A stretch of 64,000 nt of DNA from Trichinella spiralis (lineage: Eukaryota > Nematoda > Enoplea > Trichinellida > Trichinellidae): positions 2,497,151-2,561,150 of the forward strand of contig CM012953.1 in assembly GCA_000181795.3 (NCBI GenBank), given 5' to 3'. Positions 1 to 12,909 of the stretch are shown one piece after another. Position numbers and translations under genes: made by a program. The notes under the pieces are model-generated. The model was given only the letters and a program-made list of their open reading frames with translations. It did no database searches and was not told the DNA's origin. How positions within the stretch are numbered: position 1 is the stretch's first letter; the number at the start of each line of letters is the position of its first letter.

Positions 1-3000
1 CAATCAATGCGACAATATTTGATAAAGCATCCGACTGCTGCATTTGAACAAGCAATGGGGTTTCAGCTTTGTTGTTCAAAGTATTCACTGTCGCTTCATT
101 TTTAACATAATTCAACAGAAGACGCAAAATCTACAAATAATATTTAAAAAAGCTAAATTATTCTAATAACTGAAAAAAATTAATTTCACAATGAACAAAA
201 TATTTTTTCAAAGTTGTTTTAAAGTAACAAGTATACTTTTAAAAAATAGAAAACAATACTTTTCAACGGAGAAATTATGAAATGATGATGCCAATTTACA
301 CTTGTTATTATCATTATTATGCAGAACATTACAAGTTGAAAAGAAATTTTTATGTAGAAATGAACAAAATAAAATAAAAATAGAGAGAAATGTTTAAAAA
401 GCTACAAAAGTATTTGAATATCCAATTTATATGATAATTTTCTTTCAGTTTCATTACCTTCAAATCATACGTAGTATGCAATGCAGTGTTTCCCGTCAAA
501 GTGTCCTTCTCTTCCAAAACACTTGGATCATTTTCCAAAAAACATTTAATTTGTCTATAGATATATATATGTACATATAAGAAATTTAAATCAATTAATT
601 TACTGAAAAACTGTGACATACGATAAATTTTTCATTTTAATAGCAAGATGAAACGGTGGTGTAGAACTCGAATGTTTGGCACCGATTTGGATCAACGTTT
701 GTGTAGCCGCGTCTGTGCCTTCACGAACCGCGTAGTGCAGTGGAGTCATGAAATTTACATCTGACTGATTTACTAAAACTTTCAAATCCACAGGATTCAA
801 ATAATTAGCCAGTAACTGAAAAGTCAAGCCAACTGAACATATGAAACAAAAAAAAATAAAAACTGTCCCTTCCACCTTAATTATATTCGATTTGCGCGCA
901 AGGTGAAAAGCATTACGATCCAATGCATCAACAGCTTTAATATCCGCACCAAGATGGATGAGCTTTTCAAGTAACTTAAAGTTTCCAGCTTTTACTGCTA
1001 AATGCAATGGTGTCCATCCTTCAGGTCTCGATTTCAAATTAATGACTCTGTAAAAAAATTCATCATGAAATTACAATCCAATGAATAAAACATCGTTGCA
1101 CATTATTATTTCAAATTTTAAAATGCTGTGAAATTTTAAATAAAATTCTTATTTTTCAATTAAAATGTTTACAGTTGCATTCTAAATTTATATTTTGTAC
1201 AGGGACTTTTTAAACAAACACTGACAAATTGAATTACAGTGAAACTCCGATTATCCAGGAAGTTTTCAGTTGGACAACCTGCATTTCATTAATTCTATAA
1301 CATTTTGTTTCTGGCTAATTTTTATGTCCGGTATGTCTACTACTAGAAAGAGAGAGGTTTTCAGTTTAGAGAAAAAGCTAGAAGTGTGTAGACTAGTGGA
1401 GAGAGACGAGTCACTCAGGAAAATCGCTGAGAGTTTTGGTGTGGGTCTGTCCACAGTTTCAGATATCTATCGCAGTCGACATCAGCTAACTGACTTCATG
1501 TTGCACATGGATACTTCGAGTAGCTGTTCTTCACGAAAATCTTTGAAAAATGCGTCAAATAGTGCGCTTGATTCAGCGATATCCATGTAGTTCCTCCAGA
1601 AACGAGCACTTGACCAACCAATGAGTGGTCCCATTTTGCAAGAAAAAGCTACTAGCTTTCAGTACTAAGCTGGGTATTGATAATTTTGTAGTCAGTTCAG
1701 GATGGCTAATAAACTTTAAAAGTCGGCATGGCATACGCGAGCTTAAAATTCACGGTGAAAAGTTGTCTGCTAACAGTGAGATAATAAATGTTCATGCAAT
1801 TTAAGCGAGTAAAGAGCAAATAACGTCGCATAATAAACAGAATGCCTACTCTTTCTTCCGCGTCTAATTGAGAATAACAGCTATAAACGCCTCAATTACG
1901 TAAATACATTTTGAAAAATTGGAAACGTCTGATTATCCGAAAGACCCTCAAAAACCGAGTGTTCGGATAATCGGAGTTTCACTGTATATTGTCAAATAAA
2001 GTATGTTTCATTTCATTTCCGAAACGGTTAACTGAATTATACATTAAAATTATAATGCACTAAATTCAAATAATTTTTTAAATTAATTACCTACCTATCA
2101 ATGTTGGTCAACTCTTGCTCGAAATAATTGTCCAACCCTAAATATACAGCATAGTGGACATCCTCCCAGTGAGGTTGCTCTTTAACCAGTGTCATCAACT
2201 CTCCAAGCACTGCATCTCTATCTATAATCAAAGAATCACGAATATTTGAAGATCAATTTCCATTTATATAAATTCAAACTAACATAATAAACATTGCTTA
2301 AATAATACATATTGCTTATTTAAATTGTCTACCCGCAAATAAAATTTCTTATACAACACTGCAATATATTCGCTAAAAATATTAATTTTGAAAAATAATT
2401 TTAAAAAATCAACCTTTCATATTAACATTTTCTATAATTTCAAATAACTGATTAAATTTTAAGTGCATCTTAGTAGTTGACAAATCAAAACAAATGTAAA
2501 TAATTAAAATACACCTTACGTATTGCACGAATAAGGGAGGAAATATTCATCAACTTGTGGTACATTTCCAATGCCACAGAAGGATTGGAACTGCTGAAAA
2601 TGCTGAAATAAAAAAATACAAATATACCTCAAACTTTTAAAAGTCAGATGCATTGTGCAAAATATCTTCTATATCTTAAATGCTAATAAATAAAACATTT
2701 GAATTGAAAAAATAATAAATTTACCTAAAATTTCAGGTAATTTTTAACAAGAATAAAAATCTTTCAAATAATTTAAAAATTTATATTGAAATGCAATATG
2801 TGCATCATGATGGCAGAATAAATTGCATAAGTATACGTAATAAAAAAATTCCTCATTTTTTTCAAGCCCAATATTTTTAAACTTTAAGGAAAAATGTTTT
2901 CCTACCATAGCATTTTTTGTCTTTCCCAACGTAAACAAATGCAACGTTCCATTTTTTTGCAATGTGAAAGCAAAAGAAGTATACCACCGTCGTTGCATAT

Positions 3001-3174
3001 TTCATAAAGACCGCGGGAATATTCGGATGATATATCAGTGATCCAAGTTTTTCTTAAAATGATATTTCCAACAACTTTTGCGACTTCAAAAACACCATCA
3101 AAAATATTATTTGCAATTTCGAAAGGCCAATAACGACCTTTCAAAATCGAACTCTCAACTTGCATTAAACTCAT
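1..3174 (-). CDS. PLA2G6: Calcium-independent phospholipase A2, PLA2G6-type, 5' part
   Basis: Partial gene running off the left edge. Proposed exons: 2906-3174, 2520-2602, 2095-2221, 876-1047, 622-815, 458-554 and <1-130; the reading phase closes across every junction. The family hydrolyses the sn-2 acyl chain of membrane phospholipids through a patatin-type Ser/Asp domain that follows N-terminal ankyrin repeats. Here only the N-terminal region and ankyrin repeats are seen, with motifs such as GWTPLHLAVKAGN, MTPLHYAVREG and GNTALHTTYD. The pre-ankyrin segment (EQPHWEDVHYAVYLGL) resembles the DLIRNHPSWSVAHLAVELG region of vertebrate iPLA2-beta, which favours PLA2G6 over a generic ankyrin protein. 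The catalytic GXSXG region lies outside the window. The start is the first in-frame ATG of exon 1; the codons upstream in that frame offer no better ATG. The intron between 1047 and 2095 contains a DNA transposon. Confidence 0.85.
1237..1984 (+). mobile_element. Pogo/Tigger-type DNA transposon, internally deleted
   Basis: A 748-bp element with terminal inverted repeats, CAGTGAAACTCCGATTATCC at the left and its near-perfect reverse complement at the right. It is flanked on both sides by TA, the usual target duplication of Tc1/mariner-pogo elements. It sits in an intron of the phospholipase gene. The inside keeps only the N-terminal DNA-binding part of a transposase. No DDE catalytic region follows before the right repeat, so the copy cannot be autonomous. 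Confidence 0.9.
1327..1804 (+). pseudogene. Tigger/Jerky-like transposase N-terminal fragment
   Basis: Reading from the ATG near 1327 gives a psq-type helix-turn-helix (KREVFSLEKKLEVCRLVERD, then RKIAESFGVGLSTVSDI), the CENP-B/Tigger N-terminal fold. A TAG stop interrupts near 1588. In the following bases, after a frame change, ALDQPMSGPILQEKA and HGIRELKIHGEKLSAN resemble the second HTH_Tnp_Tc5/CENP-B domain. The DDE superfamily endonuclease domain is missing. In active elements the protein binds the terminal repeats and catalyses cut-and-paste transposition. This is a dead relic. Confidence 0.85.
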
Positions 3175-5804
3175 CCAACCAACCAACCTAAAATTCAACC
3201 ATCAAAGCAAGCACAAACGCACTAATCAACAACTATAAACAATCACATCTGCAAACATTAATAAAATATTTGAATTTAATGCTTAAAATTGAAAATGCTG
3301 CCATGGGAATAGAACATTCAAATATCACTAAACAAATTCCTCCCACTATTTCATATTTCCTTTCTAATATGCTATCAGCTTATCGTGAAAATGTTTACTT
3401 TGGAATAGAATATTCACCGGCGCTAATAGTTCAGCTTATTAGCTTCCATTACTGAACAAGTGACATTTTTATAAAATTTATCAGAATAAAAATCAATATC
3501 ATTAAAATCAGAATTTAATATTTCATTTAAACGAAAATACCAGTTATTGATAAAAAGTTCACATATTCCATACGATAGCTGCCTAAACTAAGTGCACGCA
3601 TACTACTGTAATACAGTAAACTTACATATGTGCAAGTCGAATCAAATAGCTACTATAAAAACTTCACGTAATATACTTAAATAAAAAATATGTTTAAGAA
3701 ATTTTACTTAAGTTCAAGATAATATTTCTTATTCGATGTTTTTGGGTTGTCTAACTTACTGAAATTTACATTTTTTAGGAACTGTTTTACATAAAAATTG
3801 CTCCATGCAATATTTTGCTTTGCACAACATTTTTGTTGATTTGCACTGTGTTCTGAATCAAACATACTAATATTTTTATACAAATAGCCGAGAATGAAAT
3901 ACATACTGCTTTGTGTACATTTGTTGTCAGCTGTTTGCACGTTTCAGGAATGCACTGATTTAAGGTGAATAAAATAATACACGAGAGTTGTTAATAGCAC
4001 TCATAAAACTGCAATATATTTGTCAAATTACACAATTGTTAGTCAAAAGAGGAGGATAAGTGAAAGCGTATAGAACTTTTTGATGAATCACATAAAAGTT
4101 AATCGATTTCTGCTCAGAAGAAGGATGGTATTATACAAATTTGTTATGAAATGAAACTGTTAGAATGCAAGAGAGATAGCTTTTTCATTTTATCCCATCT
4201 TGCCTGTCACTCTCAGTCATTCATATTCTTGCAAACAGTATGTCCTTAAGTAATTTTTGTTTTCTATTAATGGCCAGTATGTGATCGTCATAGCTCATTG
4301 TATATTGAAGAAAAATGTCTATGGGTATTTATGTATGTTTGATAAGTATGTTGAAATAACCACACTGATTTCATGCATTTCTGCTATTAAAGTTTGTAAA
4401 CCGCTTTAATAAAATAATTGTTCAGTGTATCTAATTAAATATTGTATTGACTCATGTATTATAGAATCAGATCTGTAATGGTTTTCTTTGAAATGATAAT
4501 TATGAAATTTGTTCTTCTGATAGCTATCAGTCTGATAAAGTCAAAATATAATATAACTTTCTTAGCACTATTGCAATGCTACCAGACGAAAACAAGAAAT
4601 CGCAAAAAATACAATAAAAATTTGTATTTGTGGAAACGTTTCTGTTTTTCATTAAGAGTTTGTTACAATTGCAGGAAGTAGTATTTCTTTCATTGTAACT
4701 ATAATTACACTCTTGATGCATCCTTTTTCCTTCTGTTATTGTTAAAGCATTCGTCCCATTCTTCTTGTCTGAAGCCACCCTCCGGCTGCAAATGACGTAG
4801 CATATTAATAATAATACAAATTTGTTATTTAATTTACTGTAATTATTATTATAGTAATTTTTCATTATTGTATAAAACATTATTATTATTATTATTATAA
4901 AATACTTCCATTTTGAATATCATTTTCAAAACTTGTTTTAAATACAGCTTTTCATTGGAAAATTGCAGCTAAAAATAAAAAAATGATTCTTTTAAAATTC
5001 ATTTCACCGCAAATTATTTACAAAGAGTGTTGTAATGTAAATTTAAATTAAATTAAGAAAACAACAACAATAGTAAATAGCTTAAAAAATTGCTTCGTCA
5101 TGATTGTTCAACGTAATTGTTTAGTTTTTTTTTGAATACCGGATACTTTACTAGTTTACAAAATTACGTCACGAAAATCATTCTTGACATTGATTTATAA
5201 AATAATAAAATTAATTTTTATACGAAATTATGATAATTTCATGCATGTTCATTTTAAATGCAATTGTTATTAGCTAAACGGAGAGAATATATCAAAGAAA
5301 AAATACAAATACACTTATCTTAGCAGAATTTGTAAGCAAGTAATAAAAAGAAAAAAAAATTCAAATTGAAATGAAAATAAATTTTTTCTCACTAGTCCCA
5401 TCTGCTGTTTTCTTTTGTATAAGCATTATGAACCATGAATATGATTTGTTCAGTTTTTTTTGTTTATTACATAAAAATGCATCTGCATATGATTTTTTGC
5501 TTTGCAATACAAACGTTTTAAATGAAGTTATTTTGGGGAAGTTTCACGATTTTGGAATTATGTCAGCATGGAAATTTTGCAAATGTGACGTATATCAAAA
5601 AGTTAGTTAGCAATTTCATATCTGAACACTTTTAAACGATGACCAGTTTTGTTTCAAAGTTATACAAAAATGGAGTCTGGTTTCTCCTCTTTTAGCAGCT
5701 AGTTTTAAATTGTCATTTTCCAAAATTTCCGGATTTCTATGCTTATGAACGGCTATATAAATAACACTGCAAGTTGTGCATCGCAGAATATACCAATTGC
5801 AATC
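3175..5804. other. Intergenic region between divergent genes
   Basis: AT-rich spacer between the start of the phospholipase gene (minus) and the cysteine-rich secreted-protein gene (plus). Several open frames of 60-117 codons occur, but they have biased low-complexity composition, no domain resemblance and no good splice context, so I treat them as chance. Promoters of both flanking genes presumably lie here; I see no motif specific enough to name. Confidence 0.6.
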
Positions 5805-7544
5805 ATGAAGGTGATGTTTATGCTCTTTGCGCTTTTGGGCAGCATAAGTTTGGTCAGTTGCATCCACCCAAAATATTTGTACAGAGATACGCATTCAAGA
5901 TTAGGTAAAAGAGATGGATCGATGATTTTACCTCTGGAACAAAATGATGACAGCGATGAAGATCCACACGGGGGTGACCATTGGAAATTTCCACACAAGC
6001 CTTTACCACCGCCTCCTTCACCAGGTTCACCAAGAGATCGCTTCGGACCCAACAAACCCCCTCCTCCGGGATTCATGGACTTTTTTCCATTTGCAAGTGA
6101 CGAATCTATAGACATAATCCCGTTTGATGACGGCTTTTCCCCAGTAAGTTGCATACTTATATTAACGCAGTTAATTAATTAATTTATTAAATGTATTTGA
6201 TAACTAGTAAACAAGCAGCATTTTTTGTCAGACTATTCGTAAAATTTCTAATAAAAAAAGTTGCTAAATTTTTAAAATGCAATTTCCAGTTAAGCCAAGA
6301 TTGAAGCTAATGTTACGGTGAATATTTTACAATTAATTTTTTTTGCAAAATTTTGAGTTCATGTTTTTTGGCATTAAACTGCAAAAATTTATTTATATTT
6401 ACTGATGAAAAAAGAACTTTAGACTACAACAGCTTAATATCTTTATCAAAAAGGTACAAACTGCTGTAGCATTTTGTTTGAAACGTAAGTCATGAGTTAA
6501 AATTGTATTTGGTATGGTTAGCAAACAATAATGAAAATTTTTTTGCTCCTTTATTATTAATATAATGTTGTATATTAATTGTCATGCCGATTCCCGGTTT
6601 TCTGGGCTAGTTTCTACAGAATGCAAATAGAATATGTAAAAATGTAATTGTTCCGTTAGCTAACTGTTCTGGGGTGTGCAGTTGGTGGGAGGACAATTTA
6701 TCTAACTGGGTAAAATGAGTTGCTTTATGCTTCATTTATTCCCATTCAGAAGCTTTTAGTTTTGAACTTTTGCTAAGCTAGTTTCGTAAACTTGTTTTCG
6801 AAACAATACAAAATCTGACACCGTTTAATGTTTAATAGTGTTTTTTTTATTATTGTTAAATAGCAACATTTGCTAACATGTGCTATTATGACACAGGCAT
6901 AAGATTTTATGTTAACGTTACTGGTGTTATTTGTGTTCTTCTGGTTTGTTAAAAGTATCACATTTATAAATTGCTTCATTCTAACATGAAAATTAAACAT
7001 AAAAAAGGGTAAATTTCTATTTGTGGAATGTATTTGTTGGAAAATATTGTTCAACGCATGTTCAGTGAAATTTTTCAAAAAATTCTGTTTGAAAATGCTA
7101 TTGTGAGATTTCTAATTCTGTTCAGGAACAAAGTGCATGGATGGACAAAGATTACAGTTGCCGATCTACAGAATGCTCCAAAGAGGAGAATGCCTGGTAT
7201 GCATGTGTTATGCTGAGTGATGCGTGCATGGAGCGCATGGCGCCAATGGTGGAATGTGACGAAATAAAGCAGCGATGCATCAAGTTGAAAGCTCTATTTG
7301 CTCGCTGTTTCAATGAATGCACCAGAGTTGAATACGACAGTAAGTGGAATAATAAGTTAGCCATAAAAAGCTATTTTAAGATATTTAAGAATTTAAGAAG
7401 ATATTTAAGAAAAAAAGTTAAAATAATGTGAAAATTTAAATTAATGCTTTGAAATTTGTTGCAGACTTAAAAAAGATGGTCAAGAATATTCGAGTTGATC
7501 AACCACCACCTCAACCACGATCAGCTGTCAAAAGACAAAAGTGA
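5805..7544 (+). CDS. Secreted cysteine-rich protein with proline-rich N-terminal region, no recognised family
   Basis: Three exons: 5805-6143, 7126-7339, 7465-7544, all with standard GT-AG junctions and phases that close, giving 210 residues. Residues 1-19 (MKVMFMLFALLGSISLVSC) form a strong signal peptide. A possible dibasic processing site (GKR) follows in the N-terminal part, then an acidic stretch and a proline-rich linker (PLPPPPSPGSP, NKPPPPG). Exon 2 encodes a compact domain with eight cysteines spaced C-x4-C-x9-C-x6-C-x9-C-x6-C-x9-C-x3-C, compatible with four disulfides. The tail is basic and proline-rich. No catalytic motif is visible. An upstream ATG in the same frame exists but would bury the signal peptide, so the ATG at 5805 is preferred. 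Function unknown; an extracellular or secreted-effector-like role is only inference. Confidence 0.8.
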
Positions 7545-7665
7545 TCAAACAGCTTTGCCTGCATTGCAACAAATTTTCAAAATTAATCAAACTGATTTAA
7601 TATAATTTATTGTCAAATGTTTGGATGTGGTATTTTTTCAAAAAGTATTATTCAATCTGTTTTAC

Positions 7666-7671
7666 AATAAA
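7666..7671 (+). terminator. Polyadenylation signal AATAAA
   Basis: AATAAA about 120 bases after the stop codon of the cysteine-rich secreted-protein gene, followed by further AT-rich sequence. It is the first canonical signal on that strand after the stop. Confidence 0.6.
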
Positions 7672-8819
7672 TAAATTTTATGTTTTTACTGCACATGAAG
7701 TATATTGCAAAATAAAACAGTTAAAGTAAAATTACAGAAAAAATATTTAAAAAATGGCAAAAATCTTGTTATTGATAGTCATGATTACAAGCTAAACTTG
7801 CATTTATTAAACAGTTTATTTTGATGAATATTTTATACAGTTTAATATAAGTGCATGCATGCAATCAAAGATATAAATAAATTAAAAAACCAATCTTCTA
7901 TTTTTTGGAGTGCACTTACATTCTGATGCATTAATAAATTTGAAACTGTAATTATATCAAGAATTATTAATCGCATGCATATGCTCAAAGTGGTAATCAA
8001 CATTACAGAGAAATTTTTATTAAACAGTCAAATAAAACTTGAGCAAAATAATTAAAAATTAGCAATAATTTTAATGAACTATAAATAAATAATATCTTCA
8101 ATAAATTAAAAAGATCTGTTAAAACAATTTTTCAGCTATCAAACAAAACTTCAACGAAAATAAATGACAAACATACATTTGTAATTTTGAATAATGAATT
8201 TATGATTTATTCATTTTTTTTGGTTTGAATTAATTTTTATTTTGATGGAGAAAGCTTTATAAAAACAATTTTTCATGTATTTAGTATTCACCGGTGAAAA
8301 TAAAAAACATTTTATCCATAGATTACTAAGCAATAGATATGTTGTATTTTTTTAGTTTTACATTTTTATATGATGCTAACATAAGCATCTGAATATTGGC
8401 AATATAATGTGGATATTTTTGGTCTAAAATATTTGCAATATGATGAAATTTGAAATAAAATGCTTATAAAATATCACGTGTTACTTTTTGTACTTATTAT
8501 CAAAGTAAATTATTATATACTTATTAATGAAATTTTTTGAAAACAAAGTAATTTCACATTGTACAGAAGTACTGTAATGTATTTAGCCATTAATATCTTA
8601 ATGTAATTTACTTTAAAATAAAAAATTTCATACAGTATACTGAAACAACTTGTTCTTCAAATTTTAAAAACTAAAATATTCAAATTTTACGCTTTTTCTT
8701 CAAAAATGATTTTTGATCTGTAGTTACCATATAATTGCACTTATGTTATTTAAATTTTAAAACGTTTTATAATTTCAATTTTGATTACAATTTTTTGCTC
8801 ATGCTGTTGCTTGTTGTTA

Positions 8820-9452
8820 CAGTCGAACTTGGTTAAGTGCACATGGAATTTGGCAAGAATTTCCATGCACTTATTTAAGTTGTGCACTTATCGAAAGTTG
8901 GGAATTATGCAGAGTAATTAAAAGGAGCAATAACTTCACATTTACGAATAGGTTTAATGCGAAAAAATGTCCATTTATTTCATGCAAAATAGTCGGCAAT
9001 GTAGATTTGAATTATGGTTACAAGCGATTATTAGCAGTTTTTGTGGCACCAGCGTTGCTAGCTGCTCTTCAATTCAGTTCAGATTTGTCAGATTTATGCT
9101 GTTTTTTGTGAAAATATGACTGAATTGTCATGAGATATGCGACTGCTTCCTTGTGAGTAACTTCCTGGGAAAACAGTAGTTATTTTGATTTGGGCTAGTT
9201 GATGTTGTCTGTGAGATGCTTGCTTATTCTAATATAATAAATAATAAACTTTGCTGAGCATCAGATGAACGTAAAGCAACCAGGAACGCACCTATTGTGC
9301 AGCTAAGGACTATTTATTGCAAACAGTAAATCCCGTGGACCACAGTAATTAGCACTTAATCAAGTTGTGCACTTATCCAATATTTTACTGTATAATTAAC
9401 TAAAGAAAATTTTGTTAGGCCAAAATATTGTACAGTTAACCAAGTTCGACTG
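8820..9452. mobile_element. Pogo-like MITE with TA target duplication
   Basis: A 633-bp element bounded by TA dinucleotides, beginning CAGTCGAACTTGGTTAA and ending with the inverted counterpart TTAACCAAGTTCGACTG. Related subterminal copies of a TGTGCACTTAT-like motif occur just inside both ends (for example near 8884 and 9365), as in elements with repeated transposase-binding sites. There is no transposase reading frame, so it is a non-autonomous derivative. The repeat sequence differs from the Tigger copy at 1237-1984, implying a second family. Confidence 0.85.
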
Positions 9453-12400
9453 TATTAGTGATTTATTTTTAAAAATTTCTTATATGCAGTGAATTGTATG
9501 CAAAAAAAATGTACTTTTGAGATGAAATAAGTACAATTTGGGCAACTTGGACTTAAACTGGAGTAAAAACTTAATTTAGTCTTGAAATAAATAATTGAAG
9601 AATTTATTTCATTTAGTTATTTGTGATATAATACTGACGGCATTATTTATTTAATATTTACAAGATGATGCTACAAATGGCTAACGTTTGCCTTTCTGAT
9701 TGATTATTTGGAGTTGCAGTTTAAAAAGAATTGATAAGTAGTAGTTTAATTTTGAAACTTTTAATTTCAAAGAAAAAAATTATCTTTTAGTTGTAAACAA
9801 AATAAAATTCAAAATATTTTGTATTAATCTTTAATTTAAACGGTAAATATTTGAAAAGTAAAATTTGAAATTCAATCAAATTTTTGTTGTTGGAATTTTA
9901 ACATCGGAGTAATGTAATTTTAATTGCCACACATAATGTCATGATAAGTCAAGTAGTGGTTTTGGCTTATTCAAATTTCAACAATGAATTATAAAACTGA
10001 AATGAAAAGCAGACAACAATTAATTAATGGTGCAGTCAGTGGGTGGGCTTTAGTTAGCTTGAAAAACAAAAAGCATCGGTATTTTGGAAAAGATGTTTAC
10101 GTCAAACAGAAAATGTTTTTTATAATTGAATTTCCATGATTATTTTTGGCAATGGTACATAAATTGAGCCCATCTTTACTGTTTTTTCATTTCTTCTTCT
10201 GCTTTAAATTTATTTAATCAACTCGAGTGAATTAAAAATCCAACAAGCAGTACTTGCCTGCCTTGAGTGGAATTATTCAATTTCCTTGAATTTTCTCTAT
10301 AATTGATGCTCCACAAATGTGCTTTTCATTTTTTTATTTGCCATTGCTCATTCTGAAAGTAAAATTTTTTGTTTTTTTTTTGGTTTTTTGTTGAATTTAA
10401 TCAATCAGAAAAATTCAATCGATAGAATGTACATTTTTTTAAATGAAATTATTATCAATATTAAAGAGGAAAAAATGAATTGAAAAAGGAGAATTTTCGT
10501 CTTTTTTAATTAAAACCTTGTGGGTTTGACCAAAGCAGGAGCAACAAGCACTGAGATTGGAGTGTCAAATTAATTTTTGAACTGGCGAAGTTTGAATCAA
10601 ATCGCCACCGCTTGCAAACAACAAATCCAAGCACGTGAAAGCTGGCAATAAGCGATTGCGATTAATTTTCTCAGAAGTATTTTCTTGGAGGTCAATTTTT
10701 CTTCCTACTTTAGTAGCTTTTAGCTCAACAGGAAATTGATTTTCACGATGCTAAAAATTTGGTATCAAAAAGAACCGCTTCAAGATAAATTTCCATGACT
10801 CAGCGACCAAGAGAGAGAAAGCTTAATTTACTTCATTAAACAAGTGCATGTCTCACAGTAGAAGCATGAATTATTTTTTTTTGTTAAAACAGCATCTTAA
10901 ATGACTCTTCAACTTGCAAGGTATTTCGCTGAAAATTATCCCCCTCTTCCTCCTACACAGAAGAAGGGAGGATTAATTTTGATTTGTTTTCAAAGTAAGT
11001 TTATTTTTTATAAATAAACTGGAAAAATCTGCATGTATAAAAGAATTTATTCATTTATTCATTTTATCGCTTTATGATAATTTTAAATAATAATTACTAA
11101 TTCAAACAGATTTTGACTAGACAATGCATATATATATTTAACAATATATAGGAAAACAATAATTGAACATTATTATCATATTTTGAGCATCAATTATGAA
11201 ATAACTTTTTTATTTTGAATTTTGTTTATGAAAATTGTAAATCTGTTCAACAAGTCGTGAAATATTTTGATTTGCACATTTTATCATTTTTATAAAATGA
11301 TGTCACCGTTTTTGACAGATCGAGAAGATAATTTGACTCACGGTTTAAGCTTAAAGGCATGCTTATTTCTTTCTAGCTGGTTTATTAAATTGTTAAAAAT
11401 AATCTGACATATTTTGATCCATTTTAAATTGATTTCTTCCTTTTTCTTGCATTTATCTTTCAAGACTGACTGTAGTGTTTTGTTCAGTTTTGGATGAAAA
11501 TTGGAAAGGTATAATTAACAAAATTTTTCAACTTTTATGTTTATTTTTACTTTAAAAATTTTACTATTGTTTCTACGTAAATTTAAATGAACTACAGTAA
11601 CAACAATGTGCAATATGTGAAATGCATTTTGTATTTTTACTTTTATACCCAATCTTACATAAAATCAGTATATTGCAACTTTTTAAGTAATAATTTTTCA
11701 TTTCTGGAACAAATATTATAAAAAAAACAAAAAAGACAGCAACAAATAATATGCAGCAGACAGCAACAATATTAAATCAAGTACAATTCAGTGCAAGCTA
11801 AAAGCTGATTCTTTTGATATTAAATAAAAGTATAACTGCAAATAAATATACTTTATGTTATATTCCCACCACTGAAATTTTGGAAGAAACTCTACATTAG
11901 CTTTATAATAAAGGAAAATATTGCAACAATTTTTCTTTAATGTTTTAATGTTATTTTTATTTATTCAAACTTTGAAAATAGTCACTGGAACTGCAACTGA
12001 GGATGATTAAAATAATTTTCATTTCCATTATTATTTATGCAAGTTTTTTTTTAATTTTAATTAAACAAATTCATTCCAGTAATTATAATTCAAACAGTTG
12101 CATCCGTTTCAACAAAAATGCTTTTCATTGAAAAAAAGATGCAGAGCTTTTTGATTTTTCCAAATTCGATCTATAAAACATATTCACCAGAATCATAAAA
12201 GTGAAATGTATAAAAATCATATTTTCGATTAGAGCGAAAATTAATTTTGCAAAATAAATCGTGAACATTCTCATTTTTATATTTTATTTGAAATATATAT
12301 TAAAACGATATCAATAGAATGTTTCATAATTTTTATTATCAAATTGTTGAAATTATTAATTAAAATGAAATTTTATTAAACAACACAAAATTTACTTTGT

Positions 12401-12902
12401 AAAATACTGATTGTCATTGTTTTGACAGAAACTGAAAGGCATTAGAATGAAAGTTTCTATTATATTAATTTTAATTTTACTTTGCAGTAAAAGTTTGCAT
12501 TTTCTAATATGTTTTACAATTTATTATTACTTGAATTTCTGAGATGGGCTATATTTTTTAAAATTGCAAGTTTAGTAATGCAATTTCAAATGCGACAAAG
12601 TAAAACAATAAATAATAATTTATTGCATGAAGATGAAATTATTGATTAAAAATTCCGTTTGTTATTGGTATTAGTGTTATCATTATTAATATTGTTCAAT
12701 GTCATCTTGTAAAGCAAGTTTTATTTTGAAAAATAAAGTTTAATTATTAGTGAGAGAAATTGAACACCTGAGAGAAAAAATTATTAATAATTGAAGAAGA
12801 AGAATTGAAACAAAATATTCATTGTGTTTATCAATTGCTGGCTATCTTGACATCGGATGAAAATTCACTTGCTCATTAGTGCAGTTTGCTTACAAGCAGC
12901 TG

Positions 12903-12909
12903 TATATAA
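12903..12909 (+). promoter_or_regulatory. Possible TATA box upstream of a strong 5' splice donor
   Basis: TATATAA followed about 20 bases later by an inverted CCAAT-type motif (ATTGGTC) and, at 13028, by a consensus splice donor GTAAGTG. It could mark a non-coding first exon of the synaptotagmin-family gene. It is weak evidence in such AT-rich DNA. Confidence 0.25.

Noticed and set aside
4454-4880. Overlapping plus and minus open frames of 75 and 117 codons
   Set aside because: AT-driven, low-complexity composition with no domain resemblance; overlapping on opposite strands.
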